From: Anaspis maculata
Taxonomy: Eukaryota; Arthropoda; Insecta; Coleoptera; Scraptiidae
Assembly (NCBI GenBank): GCA_949128115.1
Contig: OX421966.1
Coordinates: forward strand, 67,949,416 to 68,013,415
Direction of reading: 5' to 3'
Length of the DNA: 64,000 nt
In this document: piece by piece, positions 21,840-31,600 of the stretch
How the letters are laid out: each line of letters starts with the position of its first letter
Numbering within the stretch: the first letter of the stretch is position 1
Notes under the pieces: model-generated
Database searches by the model: none
What the model saw: only the letters and a program-made list of their open reading frames with translations
Told to the model about the DNA's origin: nothing
Made by a program: the position numbers and the translations under genes

Positions 21840-23257
21840 TGTTACGGCCTTTCCTGGTCTCGCAGAGTTACCAACCGCGTACGCTCACAGTCACTGACGC
21901 TGACGCTGCTGTCACCTGTCAATGTCAGAATTTTTCCGGCATTGGTTGTTGTTCGCTGTGGTGTGCTGAAAACTGAATTAAACCTGAATTTGGGCCTTGG
22001 GGAATGAAACAACGCAACTAAATCACAGGTGTGTATTTGTAGTACGTTTCACACTACGAGTTTGATGTTATCAGTTGACGTTGATCATTCCAGAGCCGGC
22101 TTGCAACACTGAAGGAACCGCGAGTGGTTTGGAGAGGTGCAGGCAAGCCGAAAGAAGCAACCCCAGGGAATCTACAGCCCGTACAGCGGTCACGTAGACT
22201 CACAGGTGGAAAGAAACGACGGGTCCTAAAGTATCTACCAACGTGAGCTCACCCCAGAGAACTATAAGATTTTTCCGCGAATGATGTCCGCGAGGGAGGA
22301 CTGGGAACTGCAGATACCCGGACGAGACCAATATCGACTCACCAGGCTCCCCCGGTGGTTTTGTCGCCACGTGAATGGTCCCTTGGGTGGTGTAGCAGGC
22401 CCCGCTGATGGTTCCCAGATTTCAAAGCAGAAGCCGGAGCTGTGGCGGGCGTGGGTTCGACCCGTACGATGAGATGTCAACGGTTGGACAGAGGCCTGGA
22501 GTGAAGATGTGCGTGCGGCCTCGTGGGTGCAGTGGCGCCGACCTAGACGCTCCTTGCCGACCTAGTGGCACAATGGGGAGGTAGGAGTTTCTTCACTCGA
22601 CTCCGGCTTGTCTATGATGTTTGTGTTCCGCTGTCGTCTCTGCTCGCTCCGGACTTCCGTTGGCCGCGACGTTTCGCACAGGCACCAGGCGTGGGAAGTG
22701 CGGCAATGCTTCACGTGCTTTAAATGATGGCGTGTGGATTCGTCAAGTACGCAAAGGAGCCTATAAGATGTTTTCTGAGCAAGGCATGTAAAGTTGTTAC
22801 AAATCCTAAACGTTACCCTTCAGATGGTATGCGGGCTCAAAGAGAGTTTTCGGCTGGAAGTTAGTGGAAGCGGCCTTTAAACTTGGCGTCCTGCCAAAGC
22901 ACACTGAAATATCAACTTCTCTAACACTACTTCAGCAGCGAAAATCGTTTCTTGGCTGTCTGACGTTTTGAAAGCAAAATGTCTGCTTGCAGCTTTCTTA
23001 TCAGTTCTTGCTCTTTGTTGCTTATAGGTACCATAAAGTGGCTGTCAAACCTTGACAGCTTGAATCTTTGTTTACCTTCGTGAGGATGGACCAGGAGGAA
23101 GAACTAACACAAAGATATGGAAGTAAAGAACGAAAATAAAGATAAAACAAGTTAAGGAGGAGTTTGCACATCAATAAACCGTGAGTTGGTTACCGTAACT
23201 GAATTGTTTTATTTGCCCTGGACCCGACAGCAATGTCCAGACAATTTTTGTGTAACA
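21840..23257 (-). mobile_element. 5' LTR of the gypsy element (1,418 bp)
   Basis: This is the uninterrupted LTR and would drive transcription leftward. It begins TGTTAC and ends GTAACA. It aligns with 12367-13553 plus 15622-15852 with about eight substitutions, roughly 0.6 percent, pointing to a recent insertion. A 63-codon ORF (22281-22472, also in the left copy at 12808) has no known motif. ATGT follows at 23258-23261. Confidence 0.92.
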
Positions 23258-24370
23258 ATGTTACACAATATCCCTGAACGTTCCGGGATGTTTCCGAACG
23301 TTCCAGATTATTCCCGAACATCCCAAAACATACCGGAACATTCTGGAGTGCTGTGGAATGATCGCGTATGTTACACAATGATCTGATACACTTCGAGATT
23401 TTTCCTTACGTTCCAGACTATTTCTGAACACACCAGAACATACGGGAACATTCCGGGATGTTGTGGAATATTCTCGAATACTCTAGAATGGTTTGGACAT
23501 ATGTTCAGACTGTTCTTGAATATTCGAGAACATATCGGAACATTTTTAGATGTTGTGGAATGATCTCGATTGTTCCACAATGATCTGAAGTCCCGGGATG
23601 TTTCCGAACGTTTCAGACTGTTCTAGAACATTCCAGAGCATACCGGAGCATTCTGGAGTGCTGTGGAATGATCTCGAATGTTACACAATAGCCCTAAACG
23701 TTCCGGGATGTTTTCGAACGTTCCAGATTATTCCCGAACATTCCAGAACATACCGGAACATTCTGGAGTGCTGTGGAATGATCTCGTATATTACACAATG
23801 ATCTGATACGTTTCAAGATTTTTCCTAACGTTCCAGACTATTTCTGAACACACTAGAACACACGGGAACATTCTGGGATGTTGTGGAATATTCTCGAATA
23901 CTCTCGAATGGTTTGGACGAATGTTCAGACTGTTCTCAAATATTCCTGTTCAAATATTCTAGAATATTTAAGAACATATCGGAACATTCTTAGATGTTGT
24001 GGAATGATCTCGAATGTTCCACAATGATCCGGAATGTTCCTGGTTGTTTTCGAACGTTCCAGACTATTCTGGAACATTCCAGGGCATACCGGAGCATTCT
24101 GGAGTGCTGTGGAATCATCTCAAATGTCACACAATAATCTGGAACGTTCCGGGGTGTTTCCGAACGTTCCAGACCATTCCCAAACATCACAGAACATACT
24201 GAAATGAAATATTCTGGAATAATCTCGAGTACTCTTGAACGTTCCGGACTAATGTTCAGACTATTCCCGAATATTCCAGAACATATCGGAACATCCAGAA
24301 ATGTTGCGGGATGTTCTCGAATACGCTAGAATGTTCTGGACTGCTCTAGAAATTTCTAGGAGGCGGAACT
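23258..24370. repeat. Satellite of phased GAA/TTC decamers, right part
   Basis: Continuation of the array cut by the gypsy element, with the same 10-bp register (GAAcaTTCca, GAAcaTaCcg, GAAcaTTCtg, GAgtgcTgtg, GAAtgaTCtc). Units of about 110-120 bp recur: blocks starting near 23280 and 23700 are close copies, about 420 bp apart. It ends in CTAGAAATTTCTAGGAGGCG and an ACCGGGAACCT block matching the left flank near 11405-11490. Confidence 0.85.
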
Positions 24371-24894
24371 TCAAGTCCTTGCGTCTTCAAGAGCACGCTC
24401 TCCAGAAAAACCGGGAACCTCCTTAATTCTTATTTAATTATTTTTTATATACTTATATTGATATTGACTATTGTCGATAGGTAGATTACCTTCCGTTACA
24501 TAGACAGAAACAGACAGAAAGGTTTAGGTATACAACCACTTTGACACCACTTTATTCTAGTAGATTTCATACTTACCGGCTTCGTTCACAACTGCACCAA
24601 CAGATGGCGCTCGTATGAAATGACCCTCCCTTATGGATAGACGTATCCACGTCAACAAAACCTGTGATTTTCACGACCACAGTATTTTTTTGAGGTTGGA
24701 GTGATATTTCAGCTAAAGTTCCTGAACTTATGGTGAATCATGAGCAAAAATGACAAAGATGAGGCTGGTCGCTTCAAGACAGTACAATAATGATTCCAAA
24801 CGTCACTGGATGTCAACTATCAGTCTCAAGCTTTCAGTCCTTCCAGTACACACAGAATTAAAATTGAACAACAGCTTCTACCAAAGGATTCTTA
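24371..24894. other. Non-coding spacer
   Basis: A/T-rich DNA with no recognised gene or repeat. It ends at the 8-bp duplication of the next element. Confidence 0.4.
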
Positions 24895-24902
24895 TGCAAG
24901 AC

Positions 24903-25418
24903 TAGAGATGCGAAGGGTAATATTACCGCGGTAATATTACCGGTAATTTTGGTAATATTACGTAATATTCGCCTAAGCCTTCGGTAATATTACCTGGGTA
25001 ACATTACCGGTAATATAAATATATTACCGGTAATATTACAGGTAATATTACCATGACAGCGACTAGTCATTGATTCAAATTGTAACGTTTATATTAATAA
25101 TGTTCAATTTATTCCGAAAAAAATTCAAGTTCATGTTTAAACAATTACTATAATCCAGAATTTAATGTTGATTTTTGAATGATTCCAATAAAATTCTCCA
25201 TTTGATGTGATTGACTTATTAATTACAGTTTTATGGTTTAGGGACTACTGGGTTTACCAAAACAAAAATTAGGTGCTTTTTTGAAAGTCGGTAATATTAC
25301 CGGTAATATTACCGAAAACAAAAGTGGGTAATATTACCGGTAACATTCAAGTAATATTACCGGTAATTTTACCGGTAATATTACCCAAAAATAAATTACC
25401 GGTAATTTTGCATCTCTA
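24903..25418. mobile_element. hAT-type MITE with GGTAATATTACC motifs (516 bp)
   Basis: The ends are TAGAGATGC and GCATCTCTA, flanked by the 8-bp duplication TGCAAGAC (24895-24902 and 25419-25426). Both subterminal regions, about 150 bp each, are packed with the palindrome GGTAATATTACC and partial forms. The middle is ordinary A/T-rich DNA without an ORF. Short inverted ends and an 8-bp duplication fit hAT; the palindromes are candidate transposase-binding sites. Confidence 0.85.
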
Positions 25419-25426
25419 TGCAAGAC

Positions 25427-26100
25427 GCACATCTTGTTAAGAGATCTCAGCACTAACAACTGAAAATCTAGAAAATCATGTTCCCTATATGAGAAGCTTG
25501 TTGCCCGGGCGTCCGATTCCGAAAAATAGTCTTGGTTTATTGGCCGGCGACATCACCCAATCTGACGCCACTAGATTCCTATCTGTGAGGTTCCTTCAGA
25601 AGGCAAGTCCATGCCAATAAGCCACGCACAGCCAGGCGAGCAAGACGTCATGCAAGATTATCAGAATTAACTGAAGAACACGTCAGAAACTACTCCAATT
25701 TGAGAAAGAGAACATCTGAACTGGAAACTTTACCACTAGAACTCAGGTGATGATGGTCGCACGAGAGTCTGGAGAAGACCCAGGGGAAGCTTAATGCCCA
25801 GTACAGTGAAGAAACCGTTACAAAAAGGTGGATCCATGAAAGTCTCGAGTGGAACAACATAAACGATCGCGCGGGCTTTGTTACCATTGATGGCGGTCTA
25901 ACAGCTGAAGGGTATACATTAACGAGATTCTACAGCCGCGAGTGGTCCTAACAACCGAATCTTATTGGTACCAATTTGTCTTCATGCAAGATATCACCAA
26001 ATCTTATACCGCCCGAGTCGTCACTGATCATCTTGAACTCTGGATTCCCTTCAGCTGCGAATAAATCTTTCGCCCTCGAGGACATTGTGAGATCAAAGTG
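25427..26100. other. Non-coding DNA upstream of the R1-type element
   Basis: No open frame of length and no family motif were recognised. The 5' edge of the retroposon is not sharply visible, so part of this could belong to it. Confidence 0.35.
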
Positions 26101-26419
26101 TTTAACAATTGTTCATAGTGTTTGAAATTTGTTATTATATATTTGAGTTGATCCACTTCTACGGAGTCCTGTGCTCACCTCCACGGGGTGAAGGGCGGGC
26201 AACGTGTTGTGGCAATAACACGCGGAACGTTGACCGCGCAATAAGCACCACAACCGGCTAAGAAGCACTTAACGGTCGAGGCGAGTTTGCCTTTTTAATT
26301 AATATTCTCTTCTGACGAGTGTCATCTGTGTGGTTGTGAGTTGCAGCTTCGGGCCTGCGTACTTCTTTGGTACTTTTTCTACTCTCTAAGTGGTCCGTCC
26401 GCGGACGGCCACTTTCGTT

Positions 26420-27541
26420 ATGGCGTTTTCTCAAAGAAGAACTTCTGTGTCTGTGGACAATGGCGGGGATGAACCCGAACAATTTGCGATTCCGAAATCC
26501 CAAGATGAGTTCCATGGATTTGCTTTGCTCGTTAGCAAGGCCGTTGAGTCCATCACGAAATGCAATCTGACGTCCAAAGAAAGTCTCGTCCGAAGGGAGG
26601 CCTTCTCCTCTGCCTGTAGTGCCATCAGTGAAGCAGTCATTACAATGTCGAACGCCTACGGGGCACTCTGTAATGAGCTCACTTCCTCTAAATCTGCTCA
26701 ATCTTCCAAACCCGGCTCTTACGCTGCTGCGGCAGTCTCTTCCAAAATTCAATTACCCTCTGGCAAAAAGGTAGTTCCATCTAACAATGTCAGACTGCTC
26801 GTCACGCAGACAGTCCCAGAAAACAAAACATCTGATGATACGAAAAAAACTCTGTATGGGCTTGTCAAGCCGCCCCAACTAGGCTTCACTGTCAACAAGG
26901 TCTTTAGTACCCGTGATGCGGGCGTGGTCATCGAGACGAGCAGCTCGGAATCGGTCGATCTGGCCAAATTCTCAGAACACACACAAAAACTCAAAAATGC
27001 CGGCCTTAACATCAAAGTTCTGGGCAGGTTCAAGCCCAGGGTGGCGGTATACGGGGTACCCCAGAACATGAGTGACAAGGAAGTTCGTTCTGCATTGGTC
27101 GATCAAAACTCTTCCCTGGTAGGCGCAAACGAGGAAGACCTAAAGGTCCTTTACAAAATAGGTGCGAGGGGTGCCACTGTCGCCACATGGCTGTGCGAGA
27201 TATCTCCTGCCATTCGGACAAAAATTCTAGCAGAGGGCCGACTCTACATGGGCTGGCAGTCCTGTCGGGTAAGCGATCATGTGCGTATTCAGAGATGCTA
27301 TGCCTGTCAAAAATACGGCCATGCGGCCGCGAACTGTAGGAGCGACCGTGCGTGCGGGCACTGTGCCGGTGACCACATTTATAAGGAATGCCAGAATAAG
27401 AAACAAACTCCTAAATGTATTAACTGCACCCGTGCAAAACTCTCTGAGGCCGAATGTCGTCATGCTGCGGACCATAAATCTTGTCCCACATACGGTCGGA
27501 GGTTAAGGGAACTTGTAGAGAAAATTGATTATGGAGAATAG
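26420..27541 (+). CDS. R1-clade ORF1 protein (Gag-like RNA binding, 373 aa)
   Basis: Nucleic-acid-binding protein that forms the retroposon RNP. The ATG at 26420 (MAFSQRRTSVSV) is chosen over the upstream in-frame GTG at 26390. The middle has a region like the RRM-type fold of such proteins (LRVLVTQT-like strand RLLVTQT, then VVIETSSSESV and VAVYGVPQNM). From about residue 293 come three zinc knuckles: CYACQKYGHAAANC, CGHCAGDHIYKEC, and a third variant starting CINCTRAK. The stop TAG overlaps the ORF2 start. Confidence 0.9.
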   Translation: MAFSQRRTSVSVDNGGDEPEQFAIPKSQDEFHGFALLVSKAVESITKCNLTSKESLVRREAFSSACSAISEAVITMSNAYGALCNELTSSKSAQSSKPGSYAAAAVSSKIQLPSGKKVVPSNNVRLLVTQTVPENKTSDDTKKTLYGLVKPPQLGFTVNKVFSTRDAGVVIETSSSESVDLAKFSEHTQKLKNAGLNIKVLGRFKPRVAVYGVPQNMSDKEVRSALVDQNSSLVGANEEDLKVLYKIGARGATVATWLCEISPAIRTKILAEGRLYMGWQSCRVSDHVRIQRCYACQKYGHAAANCRSDRACGHCAGDHIYKECQNKKQTPKCINCTRAKLSEAECRHAADHKSCPTYGRRLRELVEKIDYGE

Positions 27542-30500
27542 GTCCCCTTCTTCTTCTAAACTCAGCATCATACAAATAAATCTCCAAACATCTAAACTAG
27601 CTACCAGCGAGCTTCGCGAACTCTGTCTCTCCAATGACTTCGACATCGCACTTGTCCAAGACCCTTACACTTTTCTTCAAGTTGGCCAGAACAAACGTAA
27701 AATTCCCGGCATGTCCGCGGTCGCCAGGGTTGCATCTCATTCTTCCGAAGACAGGTTTTACTCGGCAGTTATTGCCTTCAACCCAAACTTAGACTTTCTT
27801 GTTCTCAGTCATCTGTGCACTCCTCATGTTTCTGTGGCAGAGGTCAACCAGGGTGGCGACAGAGTCTACTTCATTAGTCTCTACGCTCCTCCTTCACAGG
27901 ACATAAATCTGTATCTTGACCATCTAAGAGAGATTGCCTTCTGTCTGCGAGGTCAAAAAGTCGTCTTGGGTGCAGACATGAATGCGCGTTCACTCCTATG
28001 GCATTCGGCCTTTACAAATGATAGAGGAGAGTCTGTAGAAGAATTTCTCATTGATTGCAATCTCAACTGCGTCAATGAACCCGGCAATCCACCTTCTTTT
28101 TCCTCCATTATGGAAGAGTCATACATAGACGTCACCGCCGTCTCCGACGATATTCTCGACAGGATAAACGCCTGGTGCATCAGGCCGGATCTCATCCAAA
28201 GTGACCATAATGCGATCAGTTTCTCTATCTCTACCACAAAAACAAGTGATCCGCTAATACACAAGAGATTCCATCTTGAAAACATCAACAGGAACGCAGT
28301 TTTGGATGAGGCAATACGATGTATGATCGGAGTAGAGAGAAGGGAGCTGTGGACTCCTGGGGTCGAAGCCTTGGAACATCGCGCCGAAATTTTCACAGCG
28401 GAGCTATGCGATCTTTGTGAAAGGGTACTTAAGGTGGTGAGGCCCGCTCGTGGTAGCACCCCCTGGTGGAACCGGGAACTTCTCGATCTGAGGCGTGAGT
28501 CCCGTCGTCTGCGAAGACTTTTCCAAAGGTCTCGAGTCCGTCGTGAGCGAGACATATTCCACGAGAGATACAGAATTTCCATCGAAAACTACAAACAAGC
28601 CCTGGAGCGGGCAAAGGCTAAGTCGTGGGACAAGTTCGTGGAGGAGCAGCTGAAAGCTAACCCATGGGGCGCGGTCTACAAGATGGCAGCCAAGAAGTCT
28701 AAGGTTCCCCTCACGTTGTCCACTGTGAGTCTGGGCAACGGTGAGCACTCTTCTGACACATCTTCCACTCTTGACGCGATTCTCCACACTCTTCTCCCCG
28801 ACGACCCTGATCAGCATGCTGATGATGTCGATTTACCTGGAGTTCCACCTTGTGGGCCGTTGACATTGAGCGAGGTTGGAGCGGTTCTCTTCCGCATGAA
28901 CGGCAGAAAAGCTCCGGGACCGGATGGTCTTCCGGGTCTCATTCTACAAATTTCTTTTCCCCAAATCGCGGATTACCTTCTACGTCTTCTCTCTGATTGT
29001 CTTACTCAAGGTTACTTCCCAAATGTCTGGAAAAAAGGTCGTCTTGTGATTATTCCAAAGGGAATCAATCCAAATCCCACAAATCCTGAAGACTACAGAC
29101 CCATAACTCTTCTCTCTGTCCTGGGTAAGACACTCGAAGGTATAATCCTGTCCAAGATACACGCTTTCCGAGATGAGAGTGTTCTCCACAACGAAAACCA
29201 ATTTGGCTTCCGCAAAAATAAATCCACGGTTGATGCCCTTCAGGCTGTTACTTCCTTCGTGCGAGAGAGTCCTCAAAAGTATGTGTTGGCGATAATGATC
29301 GACATTGCGGGTGCGTTCGATAATCTGCGTTGGGATGTACTGCTGGCGCGGCTGGCGCAGCAGCGTTTCCCCTCTATCATAGTCCAAATTATAAAGAGTT
29401 ATCTCCATGACCGAATTGTTGAACCTTCTACCATCCACTCTAAAGCTGAGAAAGTCTTAACCAAAGACAGCCCGCAAGGCTCAAAATTAGGACCGTTTTT
29501 TTGGAACACTGTAATGGACGGATTACTGGAAAGGGAGCTCCCTGTGGGTGGGAAATTCGTGGCGTATGCCGCCTCATCGCGCAATGAGTTAGAACAAAAA
29601 TCCGAAACCTCGCTCAGGGTGATGACCGACTGGGTCAGTGCGTCCAAACTCTCCATCTCTACATCTAAGACAAATTTCATACTTCTCAAAGGTGAACTCA
29701 AGAGAAGTCCGATCATAAGGATCGATGGCGTCTCGTTGAGAAGACTGTCGACAGTTAAATATCTAGGGGTGTACCTTTCCAAAGGTCTGGGTTTCTCCCA
29801 GCACGTAGCCAAAGTGGTTGATAAGGCAAGACAGATTTTTTCGATGCTTATTAGATACGTAAGATCCAGCTGGGGACAGGTCGCCAAGTCTATCCTAACC
29901 ATTTACGAACACGCAATAATTCCAATAATTTCGTACGTCATAGACATCTGGAAACATGCAATGGGCAATGGCATGTCGTTGGTTAAGAGAAAACTTCGTT
30001 CTCTTCACGGTCTGTGCTGCAGATGTGCAGTAGGTAGCTACATGTCCACTTCCGCCGAGGCAGCGGCTGTCATCGCTGGAATTCCTCCACTCCATCTTCT
30101 TCTACCAGAATTAATCTGCATCAGGCAGATGAAGAGATCCCCGACGGTGTTGCACCTGGGTGTCGAGGTCGATACGTCTATTCTTTCCAGGTCTGAGAGC
30201 GTAGCGGAACTGAGGCGAATCACCGAGGTTGCATGGCAGGCGGAATGGGCCACTTCGTCTAAGGGACGTACAACTTTCGACTTCATCCCGAACGTCAGCG
30301 ACGGCAGTGTTTACTCTGGGGATCGGAGGATTGTCCAAATTCTTACAGGCCATTGCGACTTTCTCGCGCATAAGGCGCGCATCGGCCAACACGATGGCAT
30401 GTGTCTCCTCTGTCGGGTCTCCGACGATCCTTCACACCGCATAACCAGCTGTCCCCTCTACGATGACGAACGAGCCGAACTGTGTGCAGAACTTGGACAG

Positions 30501-30596
30501 CGCCATCTTGTCTTGCCGCTAAGTGACATCTTCAATCTCCTCCGAAACTCTGATTCTCTGCGCCTCCTTGCGGCCTTCGCAGTGGCACGTGTCTGA
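27531..30596 (+). CDS. R1-clade ORF2 (endonuclease/reverse transcriptase), YADD lost
   Basis: ORF2 has an APE-type endonuclease with IQINLQTSKLATSEL, the Asp/Asn pair in GADMNARSLLWHS and the catalytic SDHNAISFS. Reverse transcriptase follows with KAPGPDGLPG, NQFGFRKNKSTVDA, the first catalytic Asp in MIDIAGAFDNLRW and DSPQGSKLGPFFWN. A C-terminal Cys/His motif CLLCRVSDDPSHRITSC lies near residue 970. At residues about 678-683 the expected YADD plus following hydrophobic strand is replaced by AYAASSRNE. An in-frame loss of about eight codons removed both Asp residues, so polymerase activity is not expected. Otherwise the 1,021-codon frame has no stop. ATG 27531 lies within the last 11 bases of ORF1 (ATGGAGAATAG), suggesting stop-restart translation. 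The reported TTG start at 27525 is less likely. Confidence 0.92.
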   Translation: MENRSPSSSKLSIIQINLQTSKLATSELRELCLSNDFDIALVQDPYTFLQVGQNKRKIPGMSAVARVASHSSEDRFYSAVIAFNPNLDFLVLSHLCTPHVSVAEVNQGGDRVYFISLYAPPSQDINLYLDHLREIAFCLRGQKVVLGADMNARSLLWHSAFTNDRGESVEEFLIDCNLNCVNEPGNPPSFSSIMEESYIDVTAVSDDILDRINAWCIRPDLIQSDHNAISFSISTTKTSDPLIHKRFHLENINRNAVLDEAIRCMIGVERRELWTPGVEALEHRAEIFTAELCDLCERVLKVVRPARGSTPWWNRELLDLRRESRRLRRLFQRSRVRRERDIFHERYRISIENYKQALERAKAKSWDKFVEEQLKANPWGAVYKMAAKKSKVPLTLSTVSLGNGEHSSDTSSTLDAILHTLLPDDPDQHADDVDLPGVPPCGPLTLSEVGAVLFRMNGRKAPGPDGLPGLILQISFPQIADYLLRLLSDCLTQGYFPNVWKKGRLVIIPKGINPNPTNPEDYRPITLLSVLGKTLEGIILSKIHAFRDESVLHNENQFGFRKNKSTVDALQAVTSFVRESPQKYVLAIMIDIAGAFDNLRWDVLLARLAQQRFPSIIVQIIKSYLHDRIVEPSTIHSKAEKVLTKDSPQGSKLGPFFWNTVMDGLLERELPVGGKFVAYAASSRNELEQKSETSLRVMTDWVSASKLSISTSKTNFILLKGELKRSPIIRIDGVSLRRLSTVKYLGVYLSKGLGFSQHVAKVVDKARQIFSMLIRYVRSSWGQVAKSILTIYEHAIIPIISYVIDIWKHAMGNGMSLVKRKLRSLHGLCCRCAVGSYMSTSAEAAAVIAGIPPLHLLLPELICIRQMKRSPTVLHLGVEVDTSILSRSESVAELRRITEVAWQAEWATSSKGRTTFDFIPNVSDGSVYSGDRRIVQILTGHCDFLAHKARIGQHDGMCLLCRVSDDPSHRITSCPLYDDERAELCAELGQRHLVLPLSDIFNLLRNSDSLRLLAAFAVARV

Positions 30597-31186
30597 CGGC
30601 TTAGCGTACACATATATCTCTGCAATGTCTAAACCTAATTTATAAACTCTACAATGTCCACTCTATACATCTAAATCTCCAAATATGTCTAAGACATTTA
30701 AACTCTTGGAGTTTACGTCCAACTCCACTTCTGCTGTTTCAGCAGAGCCAGTCAGGCGAACTGGTGTGGTTTTGGAAAATAACCTGTTATGTCAAACCCG
30801 ATTATGTCATTAAATACCAATTATGTCCAAAAGTTATGTTGAGTCACCAAAAAGAAACGATGAAAGTGGTGGTGCTGCACTCCCATGTCTCCTTGCAGTG
30901 GCAGTTCCTCTTGTGTCTGCCACTTACTAATTCTCCTTTGTCTCTGAATTTCTGTTACACGCAACACTCCTGACAACAACCCACTTCGAGGAAATCACCA
31001 TCTGGAACCGGGGATGCTCGCCGCCACTCCGACGTAACCCACCGGCCTCAGGTTGTTACACCTGGGGCGAGAAGCAAGAAAAGTCTCGACCGCCGCTGAA
31101 TCGAATCCAGAGTCAAACCTGTGCCGTCCATATGTGCTATATCAAGAAGAAGCCATCTTATGTTACATCATATTATCTTAAGTCTT
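30597..31186 (+). other. Probable 3' UTR of the R1-type element
   Basis: It has no ORF over 70 codons and begins directly after the ORF2 stop. The right limit is set at the T run at 31187, where sequence of another retroposon tail in opposite orientation begins. This limit is an inference. Confidence 0.45.
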
Positions 31187-31340
31187 TTTTTTTTTTTTTC
31201 GTGGTCTGAGAGGGTCATCGGTACCTCTCCACATTCTGTTAATTTCGAAAAAGTCCTGAATAAATGTGCCCGAAAGGGCTTGAAATTGAAATTGAATTGA
31301 AATTGAAATTGAATTGATCATCTTGATGATAAATAAATTC
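31187..31340 (-). repeat. Retroposon tail fragment: poly(A) and (GAAATT)n microsatellite
   Basis: Read on the minus strand, a (CAATTT)-type microsatellite leads into about 90 bases ending CTCTCAGACCACG and a run of about 14 A. This looks like the 3' end of a poly(A)-tailed retroposon inserted in opposite orientation to the R1-type element. Family unknown. Confidence 0.45.
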
Positions 31341-31345
31341 ATTAG

Positions 31346-31600
31346 ATGGATCGGCCCGCGTGCAGTCCAGATTTGAGCCCGGTCGAACATGTTTGGGATC
31401 AATTTGAGAGACGTCTTCGGGAACATCCAAATCCTTCATTCGGAACTAGGGGGAGTGGTACAGGCCCTAATTCAAAAACGGAACACCATTACACCGTCGA
31501 AGCATGCCACGACGCTGCGCATAGCTCTTGTGCAGGCAACATGACGCAAAAACGTGTGTTAGGTTCAAAACTGTTTTGAATAAGCCAAGTCCGATACTTG
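31346..31600 (+). pseudogene. Tc1-type transposase C-terminal fragment
   Basis: The frame begins DRPACSPDLSPVEHVWDQF, the region of Tc1/mariner DDE transposases holding the last catalytic acidic residue (the Glu in SPVEHVWD), followed by RRLREHPNP. It then shifts: VVQALIQKRNTI and TLRIALVQAT continue the homology in another frame near 31450-31540. The rest of the gene is absent. It is unrelated in position to the relic at 5.2 kb. Confidence 0.75.

Larger units (their letters stand above)
26101..31186 (+). mobile_element. R1-clade non-LTR retrotransposon, near full length
   Basis: It contains a probable 5' UTR (about 26100-26419, more G+C-rich than its flank), two overlapping ORFs and a 3' UTR of about 590 bases ending near a T run at 31187. 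Two ORFs, an APE-type endonuclease at the start of ORF2, three CCHC knuckles in ORF1 and a C-terminal Cys/His motif in ORF2 together define the R1 clade. Terminal boundaries and the insertion target are not visible with certainty. The copy is defective in reverse transcriptase. Confidence 0.75.

Noticed and set aside
22440..22465. Pol III B-box-like GGGTTCGACCC suggesting a tRNA or SINE in the LTR
   Set aside because: No A box at the proper distance and no cloverleaf.
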